A stretch of DNA of 7,196 nucleotides from Pseudomonadota bacterium. Lineage in GTDB: Bacteria; Pseudomonadota; Alphaproteobacteria; Caulobacterales; Caulobacteraceae. Each line of letters opens with the position of its first letter. The first letter of the stretch is position 1. Under the pieces are notes generated by a model. That model was not told where the DNA came from. It searched no databases and saw nothing but the letters and a program-made list of their open reading frames with translations. Location of the stretch: positions 1 to 7,196 of the forward strand of contig JAEXJH010000212.1 in assembly GCA_023445955.1 (NCBI GenBank), read 5' to 3'. A program made the translations under genes and the position numbers. Of this stretch, positions 1 to 5,544 are shown one piece after another.

Positions 1-10
1 GAGCCATCCC

Positions 11-1345
11 ATGACCCAGACCTTCGACCTGATCGTCCGTGGGGGCGAAGTGGTGAACCATGCCGGGCGCGGGATCACCGACATTGGCGTCCGGGGCGGC
101 AAGATCGTTGCGATCGGCGACCTGTCCCAGGCCTCGGCCGGCGAGATCTTCGATGCGGCGGGCCTGACCGTCCTGCCCGGCGTGATCGACAGTCAGGTGC
201 ACTTCCGCGAGCCAGGCCTGGAATGGAAGGAAGACCTGGAGAGCGGCTCGCGCGGCGCGGCCCTGGGCGGCGTGGTCGCCGTCTTCGAGATGCCCAATAC
301 CGAGCCGACCACCACCGACCCGGACGCTCTCGCCGACAAGCTGTCGCGCGCCAAGAGCCGCATGCACACCGACCACGCCTTCTATGTCGGCGGCACGCAC
401 GAGAACGCCAACTTCCTGGGCGAGCTGGAGCGCCTGCCGGGTTGCTGCGGCATCAAGGTGTTCATGGGCGCCTCGACCGGTTCGCTGCTGGTCCAGGACG
501 ACGAGGGCGTCGAGAACGTGCTGCGGCACGTCAACCGCCGCGCGGCCTTCCACTCTGAGGACGAGTACCGCCTGGCCGATCGCCGCAGCCTGGCCCGTCC
601 CGGCGACTGGACCAGCCACCCCGAGGTGCGCGACGCCCAGGCCGCCCTGCAGTCGACCCACCGCCTGGTCCGCATCGCCAAGTCGCTCGGCAAGCGCATC
701 CACGTGCTGCACGTCACGACCAAGGAAGAGATCGACTTCCTGGCCCAGAACAAGGACGTCGCCTCGGTCGAGGTCACGCCCCAGCACCTGACCTTGGTCG
801 CGCCCGAGGCCTATGAGCGCCTGAAGGGCTTTGCCCAGATGAACCCGCCGATCCGCGACGCCTATCACGTGGCCGGTGTCTGGCGCGGCATTGAGGCCGG
901 CATCGCCGACGTGCTCGGCAGCGATCACGCCCCCCACACCCGCGAGGAGAAGGCGCGGCCCTATCCGGCCTCGCCCTCGGGCATGCCGGGCGTCCAGACC
1001 CTGGTGCCGGTGATGCTGACCCACGTGGTGGACGGCAAGCTGAGCCTGGAGCGCTTCGTCGACCTGACCAGCCATGGCGTCAACCGGGTGTTCGGCCTGG
1101 CCGACAAGGGGCGCCTGGCCGAGGGCTTCGACGCCGACTTCACGATCGTCGACATGAAGGCTCGCAAGACCATCACCCACGCGCAGATGGCCAACCGCGC
1201 CGGCTGGACCCCGTTCGACGGATTCGAGGCCAAGGCCTGGCCGGTGGCGACCATCGTGCGCGGCATCGTGGTCATGCGCGACGACGAGATCGTCGCGGCG
1301 GGCAAGGGCGAGCCGGTGCGCTTCCTGGAGACGTTGGCGCGCTAG
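11..1345 (+). CDS. Dihydroorotase-family amidohydrolase (class I type, stand-alone)
   Basis: A 444-residue cytosolic protein of the cyclic amidohydrolase superfamily. Family members interconvert N-carbamoyl-L-aspartate and L-dihydroorotate in pyrimidine synthesis. The N-terminal beta-sandwich (1-55) leads into the metal site: DSQVHFREPG at 60-69, a lysine likely to be carboxylated in GIKVFMG (K149), H181 in FHSED, H234 in HVLHVTT, and D305 in GSDHAPHT. MNPPIRD (277-283) is the usual substrate-loop motif. The second beta-sandwich segment ends the protein at about 385-444. Length is normal for class I enzymes. The first histidine of the HxH metal pair is a glutamine (Q62); as far as I recall, this is common in this alphaproteobacterial subgroup. 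The ATG at 11 opens at the conserved N-terminus (TFDLIVRGGEVV). Only ten bases precede it and no clear Shine-Dalgarno is visible. No pyrB is visible, and a second dihydroorotase elsewhere in the genome is likely. The fold is certain; the exact substrate is less so. Confidence 0.9.
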   Translation: MTQTFDLIVRGGEVVNHAGRGITDIGVRGGKIVAIGDLSQASAGEIFDAAGLTVLPGVIDSQVHFREPGLEWKEDLESGSRGAALGGVVAVFEMPNTEPTTTDPDALADKLSRAKSRMHTDHAFYVGGTHENANFLGELERLPGCCGIKVFMGASTGSLLVQDDEGVENVLRHVNRRAAFHSEDEYRLADRRSLARPGDWTSHPEVRDAQAALQSTHRLVRIAKSLGKRIHVLHVTTKEEIDFLAQNKDVASVEVTPQHLTLVAPEAYERLKGFAQMNPPIRDAYHVAGVWRGIEAGIADVLGSDHAPHTREEKARPYPASPSGMPGVQTLVPVMLTHVVDGKLSLERFVDLTSHGVNRVFGLADKGRLAEGFDADFTIVDMKARKTITHAQMANRAGWTPFDGFEAKAWPVATIVRGIVVMRDDEIVAAGKGEPVRFLETLAR

Positions 1346-2556
1346 AATTCGCTCCGTCTACGGATCAACCACAGTCGCTCCGCCGGTCCGGGCGCCATTT
1401 CCAGCGCCCGGTCGTAGGCCGCCAGCGCCTCATCGCGCCGGCCCAGCCGGGCCAGCAAGTCGGCGCGCACGGCGTGGAAGGGCTGGAAATCGTCCAGCCG
1501 CGCGGCGTCCAGCGCCTCGATCTCGGCCAGCGCCGCCGCCGGCCCGGCGACTTCGGCCAGCACCACGGCGCGATTGATGCGCACGAACGGGTCTTCGCGC
1601 CAACCCAGCAGCAGATCGTAGAGCGCCAGAGCCGCCGACCACGGCGGCGGTTCGGCCAGCGAACGGCGCACGCACCAGACGCCGTGCAATGCCGCCCGTA
1701 GCTGGCGCGAACCCGAGCGGTTCAGGCGCGCGGCCGCCCGCAGCAACGTCTCGCCCTCGGCGATCAGCGGCCGGCTCCACAGCTTCGGATCCTGCTCCGA
1801 CAGCGGGACCATCGCGCCCTCGGCGTCCAGCCGGGCCGGCCGGCGCGCTTCGGCGAAGCGGACCAGGGCGGCGAAGGCCAGGCACTCGGGCTCGTTCGGC
1901 AGCAGCTCGGCCAGCACCGCCGTCAGGTCCAGCATCTCGCGGGCGTAGCCGGCGTGCTGGCCGGTCCCGGCGGCGTCCTCATGGGCGCGGGCGTAGGCGA
2001 CTTCCAGGGTCGAGAGCACCGCCGCCAGCCGTTCGGGCCAGGCCTCGGGGCCGGGGACCTCGAACGACACGCCGGCCTGGGCGATCTTCTTCTTGGCGCG
2101 GGTCAGGCGCTGGAACATGGCGGCTTCCGCGACCAGGAAGGCGCGGGCGATCTCGGGTACGGAGAGGCCGCAGACCAGCCTCAGGGTCAGGGCCGCGCGG
2201 GCCTCGGGCGCGACGGCCGGGTGGCAGCAGACGAAGATCAGCCGCAGTCGCTCGTCGGGGATCAGGCGGGCGTCGGAGGTCAGGATCTCCTCGGCCGACG
2301 CCTCCGGTTCAGGCGCGTCAAGTGTCGTATTCCGTCTAACGTTCCGTCTACGGATCATGTCGAGCGCGGACCGCCGCGCCGTGGCGTACAGCCAGGCCGC
2401 GCCGTCCATTGGCGGGGCCTCCGGCCACACGGCGGCGGCCCGCGCGCAGGCCTCGGCATAGGCCTCCTCGGCCAGGTCCAGGTCGCGGAAGGTCGCGGCC
2501 AGGGCGGCGACAATGCGCCCGCCGGCCTCCCGCGCGGTCTGGTCGAGGGCGATCAA
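1342..2556 (-). CDS. ECF42-type RNA polymerase sigma factor with C-terminal TPR-like extension
   Basis: A 404-residue sigma-70 family regulator that would direct RNA polymerase to a small set of promoters. Sigma region 2 spans about 10-78, including LDLAEEAY and the arginine-rich end (DMIRRRNVRRN). Region 4 spans about 103-160, with an HTH around GLSVPEIARAFLV (130-142) followed by RLTRAKKKIA. The remaining 240 residues form the long helical TPR-like C-terminus typical of ECF42 (for example ARRPARLDAEG and the INRAVVLAE segment near 325-335). ECF42 factors usually lack an anti-sigma partner and are encoded beside DGPF/YciI proteins, as here. The start is a TTG immediately after the TAA of the upstream gene. 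It is the first possible codon in this frame and begins close to the conserved region 2, and no other early start codon is visible. No Shine-Dalgarno sits at normal spacing, so translational coupling is likely. The gene ends convergently with the dihydroorotase gene, sharing a CTAG. Confidence 0.93.
   Translation of the reverse strand: MIALDQTAREAGGRIVAALAATFRDLDLAEEAYAEACARAAAVWPEAPPMDGAAWLYATARRSALDMIRRRNVRRNTTLDAPEPEASAEEILTSDARLIPDERLRLIFVCCHPAVAPEARAALTLRLVCGLSVPEIARAFLVAEAAMFQRLTRAKKKIAQAGVSFEVPGPEAWPERLAAVLSTLEVAYARAHEDAAGTGQHAGYAREMLDLTAVLAELLPNEPECLAFAALVRFAEARRPARLDAEGAMVPLSEQDPKLWSRPLIAEGETLLRAAARLNRSGSRQLRAALHGVWCVRRSLAEPPPWSAALALYDLLLGWREDPFVRINRAVVLAEVAGPAAALAEIEALDAARLDDFQPFHAVRADLLARLGRRDEALAAYDRALEMAPGPAERLWLIRRRSEF
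1353..1367. repeat. 15-bp direct repeat, copy 1 (sigma gene 3' end)
   Basis: The 15-mer TCCGTCTACGGATCA recurs at 2343-2357. Here it encodes the end of the sigma factor (LIRRR before SEF). Both copies encode Ile-Arg-Arg-Arg on the minus strand with identical codons, ATC CGT AGA CGG. It may be coincidence of coding; the identity is certain, its significance is not. Confidence 0.5.
2330..2357. repeat. 15-bp direct repeat copy 2 plus 12-bp-period tandem TTCCGTCTA
   Basis: TTCCGTCTA occurs at 2330-2338 and again at 2342-2350, a 12-bp period. The second copy extends into the 15-mer TCCGTCTACGGATCA shared with 1353-1367. On the coding strand this is region 2 of the sigma factor, IRRRNVRRN, written with repeated AGA-CGG arginine codon pairs. 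AGA looks rare in the surrounding genes. Confidence 0.5.
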
Positions 2557-2904
2557 TTAACAGTCGGTGGTCGGGCGCACCTCGACCGAGCCGTCGCCAG
2601 CCAGCGGGATGCGCTTGGCCACGGCCATGGCCGCGTCCAGGTCCGGAACCTCGACGATGTAGAAGCCGCCCAGCTGCTCGCGCGCCTCGGCCAGCGGACC
2701 ATCGTGCAGGGCGTACTGGCCGCCGGTCTTGCGCAGGGTGGTGGCCGTGTCGGTGCTGTTCAGGCCCGAGCCGCCGCGTAGGATGCCCTCTTCCTCCAGG
2801 GCCTTGGCCAGGGCGACGTGGGCGGTGATGATCTCGTCCAGCGCCCGGCCGTTGTCGCCGCGATAGAGGTCTTCGTTTTCGTAGATCAGCAGGGCGTATT
2901 GCAT
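2557..2904 (-). CDS. YciI/DGPF-domain protein (sigma factor partner)
   Basis: A 115-residue soluble protein of the YCII-related (DGPF) family, which has a ferredoxin-like alpha-beta fold. It begins MQYALLIYENED, as most family members do. The signature appears as DGP at 68-70 (HDGPLAEAREQLGGFYIVEV, with Leu in place of the usual Phe), followed by the helix DLDAAMAVAKRIP (88-100) and a final strand with EVRP. Length is typical. No enzymatic reaction is established for DGPF proteins; in actinobacteria they are the usual ECF42 targets. The ATG at 2904 is preceded by GGGAGA at 2911-2916, six bases away. The gene lies directly upstream of, and in the same frame as, the sigma gene, with only the TAA between them. 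A predicted ECF42 promoter lies about 50-75 bases upstream, so it is likely controlled by the sigma factor it precedes. Confidence 0.93.
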   Translation of the reverse strand: MQYALLIYENEDLYRGDNGRALDEIITAHVALAKALEEEGILRGGSGLNSTDTATTLRKTGGQYALHDGPLAEAREQLGGFYIVEVPDLDAAMAVAKRIPLAGDGSVEVRPTTDC

Positions 2905-2910
2905 CGGTCA

Positions 2911-2916
2911 TCTCCC
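2911..2916 (-). promoter_or_regulatory. Ribosome binding site of the DGPF gene
   Basis: On the minus strand this reads GGGAGA, followed by the six bases TGACCG and the ATG at 2904. It is a good Shine-Dalgarno at normal spacing and supports that start. Confidence 0.7.
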
Positions 2917-2952
2917 ATGAGCGCGCGGCCATCGCGACGCTTCGACCTGAGA

Positions 2953-2979
2953 GACGCGCCGGCTCAGGCGGATTCGACA
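2953..2979 (-). promoter_or_regulatory. Predicted ECF42-type promoter of the DGPF-sigma operon
   Basis: On the minus strand, TGTCGA (2979 down to 2974) is followed by 17 bases and then CGTC (2956 down to 2953). From memory of work on Streptomyces ECF42, its target promoters carry TGTCGA at -35 and CGA/TC at -10. Both elements and the spacing fit, and the transcript would start roughly 40 bases upstream of the DGPF ATG. This implies positive autoregulation. TGTCGA alone occurs elsewhere in the window by chance, so the evidence is the pairing, the spacing and the position. Binding is inferred. Confidence 0.65.
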
Positions 2980-3020
2980 GGTCTTGGAAAAAATGTCGAG
3001 GGGGGCGCATAACGTTGGTC

Positions 3021-4823
3021 ATGGACGGATCGACCCTCACCACCGCCCCCTTCCGCGACGCCCGCTACGCGCCCCGCGCTCTGGAGGTCGAACGCCTCCA
3101 AGGGAAAGGGGGCGAGACGCTGATCCTGCGCAATCCGATGCCCTATTCGGACGCGGTGCGGACCGTGACGCAGCCCCTGGCCCGATGGGCGGTCGAGGCG
3201 CCGGACCGCGTGTGGCTCGCCGAGCGTGACGGCGAGGGCTGGCGGACGGTAACCTACGCCGACGCTAAGGCGAAGATCGCGGCCTTGGCTGGTGGTCTCC
3301 AGGGCCTGGGCCTCTCGCGCGGTCAGCCGCTGCTGATCCTGGCGCGCAACGGGATTGACCACGCCCTGATCGCCTACGCCGCCATGAGCCTGGGCGCGCC
3401 GGCCGCGCCGGTTTCGCCGCAGTATGGGCTGAAGGGCGCGGACCTGACCCGCCTGCAGCACGCCGTCGAGCGGCTGAAGCCGGCCGCCGTCTATGCCGAC
3501 GACGCCGACGCGTTCGGCGACGCCCTGGCCGCGCCGTTCCTGGCGGGCCTGCCGATGGTGGTCAGCCGCCATGCGCGGCCGGGCGACGTAGAGTTCGAGG
3601 ATCTGCTGAAGAGCGCGCCGGTCGAGCCGGTGGCCCAGCCGGACGACATCGCCAAGCTGCTGCTGACCTCCGGCTCCACCGGACGGCCCAAGGCGGTGGT
3701 CTGCACCCACGCCAACATCGCGCTGAACGCGGCCCAGATCCAAGCTTGCTACGCCGATCCTGAGCCGCCGGTGCTGGTCAATTCCGCGCCCTGGAGCCAC
3801 AGCCTGGGGGCCAACGCCATCCTGCACATGGTGCTGCACCGGGGCGGGACGCTCTACATCGACGCCGGCCAGCCCGTGCCCGGAAAGTTCGGCGAGACGG
3901 TGCGCAATCTCTCCGAGGTGGCGACGACCTATCACAACATGGTCCCGGCCGGCTGGGGGCTGTTCGTCGGCGAGCTGGAGCGCGACGATGCCCTGGCCGC
4001 CAAGTTCTTCGAAACCGTGCGGGTGCTGCAATACGGCGGGGCCTCGATGGCCCAGTCGATTCTCGACCGCGTCCAGGCCGTGGCGGTGAGCACGGTCGGC
4101 GAGCGGATCACCTTCGCGGCCGGCTATGGCGCGACCGAGACCGGGCCGACGGCCTGCAACATCCATTGGCTGAACGCGCGCTCGGGCATGGTCGGCCTGC
4201 CGACGCCGGGCACGTCGGTGAAGCTGGTTCCGGCCGGCGATGGCGGCAAGTTCGAGATCCGGGTGAAGGGACCGCAGGTCTCGCCAGGTTATCTGGACCA
4301 GCCCGAAGCCACCGAGCAGGCCTTCGACGAGGACGGTTTCTACCGCCTGGGCGACGCGGCGCGACTGGCCGATCCCGAGGATCCGGCGGCGGGGCTCGTG
4401 TTCGACGGGCGGCTGGTCGAGAACTTCAAGCTGGCCAGCGGCACGTTCGTGGCGGCCGGCGCGCTGCGGGTAGCGGCGGTGTCGGCGATCGGCGGCGTGG
4501 TCTCCGACGCGGTGGTCTGCGGCGAGGGCCAGGACGGCGTGGGGCTGATGCTGTTCCTCGACGCCAAGGCCTGCGAGCGGCTGGGCGACGGCGAGGCGGT
4601 GAAGGCCGCGATCTCCGAAGGCCTCTCGCGGATGAACGCGGCGGCCAAGGGTGGCGGCGGCAAGGTGCTGCGCGCCCTGATCCTGGACGGCGCCCCCGAC
4701 GCGGCCAGCGGCGAGCTGACCGACAAGGGCTATATCAACCAGGCCTTGGCGCGCGACCGCCGGCCGAAGGAGCTGGAGCGGCTGTTTGCGATTACGCCGG
4801 ACGCGGAGATTCTAGTTCTCTAG
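3021..4823 (+). CDS. Feruloyl-CoA synthase-like acyl-CoA ligase
   Basis: A 600-residue cytosolic ANL-superfamily enzyme. Members use ATP and CoA to turn carboxylic acids into acyl-CoA thioesters; the closest type by motif is feruloyl-CoA synthase, which acts on ferulate and related hydroxycinnamates. Visible motifs are the P-loop TSGSTGRPK (216-224), YGATET (369-374), YRLGD (441-445) and FDGRLVENFKLASGT (461-475). The last closely resembles the DGRxxEDFKLSSGT block of feruloyl-CoA synthases. SGELTDKGYINQ near the C-terminus carries the probable catalytic lysine (K569). Length matches that group, which runs longer than typical ligases. The ATG at 3021 is preferred. A TTG at 3015 in the same frame has better spacing (9 bases) from the G-rich stretch at 3000-3005 and would add two residues. 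No hydratase/aldolase (ech) or vanillin dehydrogenase gene is adjacent, so the true substrate is open. The 3' end overlaps the convergent YhhN gene by 32 bp. Confidence 0.88.
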   Translation: MDGSTLTTAPFRDARYAPRALEVERLQGKGGETLILRNPMPYSDAVRTVTQPLARWAVEAPDRVWLAERDGEGWRTVTYADAKAKIAALAGGLQGLGLSRGQPLLILARNGIDHALIAYAAMSLGAPAAPVSPQYGLKGADLTRLQHAVERLKPAAVYADDADAFGDALAAPFLAGLPMVVSRHARPGDVEFEDLLKSAPVEPVAQPDDIAKLLLTSGSTGRPKAVVCTHANIALNAAQIQACYADPEPPVLVNSAPWSHSLGANAILHMVLHRGGTLYIDAGQPVPGKFGETVRNLSEVATTYHNMVPAGWGLFVGELERDDALAAKFFETVRVLQYGGASMAQSILDRVQAVAVSTVGERITFAAGYGATETGPTACNIHWLNARSGMVGLPTPGTSVKLVPAGDGGKFEIRVKGPQVSPGYLDQPEATEQAFDEDGFYRLGDAARLADPEDPAAGLVFDGRLVENFKLASGTFVAAGALRVAAVSAIGGVVSDAVVCGEGQDGVGLMLFLDAKACERLGDGEAVKAAISEGLSRMNAAAKGGGGKVLRALILDGAPDAASGELTDKGYINQALARDRRPKELERLFAITPDAEILVL

Positions 4824-5427
4824 CCACGCCCAGGCAGATCAGCAGCTGGCCGAAATAGTAGAGGCCCCAGACCGCGAGACCCGTGACCAGCGTATCGGGC
4901 AGCGGACCCGTGCGCGCGAAGATCAGCAAGTCGGATACCACGAACATCAGCGCGCCCAGGCCCACCATCTTGCGCGGGAAGCGGCTCATCAGGGCCGTGG
5001 CGGCCATGCCCGCCAGGAAAACGCTGTAGGCTGTGACGCCGTTGTTGCCACTCGACAGCAGGCGCGAGGCCCAGACCACCCCGGGGATCAGGATCAGCGG
5101 CGCGACGGCGCCAGGCCTGTGATGGCGCAGGTAAAGGAACGTCGCCACCACGTGACCGACGAGGAACGACACCGCCCCGACCGTCAGTCCGTGGGTTTCC
5201 AGCAGCACGTCGCCGCCCGCGCCGAAGGCCATGACCGCCGTCAGCAGCCAGCCGTCGAGACTTTTGGCCCGTAGCGCCGCATGCGCCGCCAGCAGCGCCA
5301 CGCCGGCCCCCTTCCAGACGGTCTCGACGCCCGGCGGCAAGGCCAGCACCCAGGTCGCCACATAGCTGACGCCAGCGATGATCGACGCAATCAGCGTCCA
5401 TCGCGCGGCTGCGCTCATCCCTTGCAT
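4792..5427 (-). CDS. YhhN/lysoplasmalogenase-family integral membrane protein
   Basis: A 211-residue, very hydrophobic protein with about seven or eight membrane segments. The family includes vertebrate TMEM86 lysoplasmalogenases, which cleave the vinyl-ether bond of lysoplasmalogens; the bacterial role is mostly untested. Conserved features visible are the aspartate in GAGGDVLLE (D73), GH in FLVGHVVATFLYL (H92), the second aspartate in FVVSDLLIFA (D166), and the closing LYYFGQLLI segment. Length is typical. The start at 5427 (MQGMSAAARW) is favoured because GGGGGA lies nine bases upstream; the second ATG at 5418 is possible. The frame stays open far upstream to about 6213, but that part lies opposite the TPP enzyme gene and encodes no recognisable domain. 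The last ten codons read across the end of the ligase gene and contain codons unusual here (AGA, CTA, TCT), probably forced by the overlap. Confidence 0.87.
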   Translation of the reverse strand: MQGMSAAARWTLIASIIAGVSYVATWVLALPPGVETVWKGAGVALLAAHAALRAKSLDGWLLTAVMAFGAGGDVLLETHGLTVGAVSFLVGHVVATFLYLRHHRPGAVAPLILIPGVVWASRLLSSGNNGVTAYSVFLAGMAATALMSRFPRKMVGLGALMFVVSDLLIFARTGPLPDTLVTGLAVWGLYYFGQLLICLGVARELESPRPA

Positions 5428-5544
5428 GGAACGTTTTCCCCCACTTTTGCCGATCAGACTGCAATGGCGATCGCCTGATGCGCAACCGGGTTGGCCTGCT
5501 TGCCGAAATGTCGGAGACAGGAGGCATAAAAAGCGGAGGACAGT
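5428..5544. other. Divergent intergenic region between YhhN and TPP enzyme genes
   Basis: A 117-bp region that should hold promoters for both flanking genes. It contains a perfect 10-bp palindrome, GGCGATCGCC (5466-5475), near the middle and an AT-richer patch (CATAAAAAG, about 5524-5532) just before the ribosome binding site of the TPP enzyme. No clear -35/-10 pair was found for either direction. Confidence 0.5.
5535..5540 (+). promoter_or_regulatory. Ribosome binding site of the TPP enzyme gene
   Basis: GGAGGA followed by the four bases CAGT and the ATG at 5545. It is a strong Shine-Dalgarno, slightly close to the start, and supports this start codon. Confidence 0.75.

Larger units (their letters stand above)
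2905..3020. other. Divergent intergenic region between DGPF-sigma operon and acyl-CoA ligase
   Basis: A 116-bp region that must hold promoters in both directions. It contains the predicted ECF42 promoter on the minus strand and an inverted pair of hexamers, TCGACA (2974-2979) and TGTCGA (2994-2999), 14 bases apart. An A-rich run (2988-2993) lies between the pair. A G-rich stretch (3000-3005) may be the ligase ribosome binding site. No convincing housekeeping promoter for the ligase was recognised. Confidence 0.6.

Noticed and set aside
186..191. Other TGTCGA/TCGACA hexamers, for example here and at 2358-2363
   Set aside because: They lie inside coding sequence; the hexamer is common in GC-rich DNA, so alone it is not evidence of a promoter.
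1954..2781. 275-codon plus-strand open frame across the sigma and DGPF genes
   Set aside because: Low-complexity shadow translation; both minus-strand genes are clear family members.
2994..3020. Plus-strand TGTCGA-N17-GGTC as a second ECF42 promoter driving the ligase
   Set aside because: The -10 has a mismatch and transcription would begin after the ligase start codon. Kept only as part of the inverted-pair observation.
2964..4166. 400-codon open frame on the minus strand opposite the ligase gene
   Set aside because: Its composition is typical of a GC-rich antisense shadow and it shows no domain; the plus-strand ligase has every expected motif.
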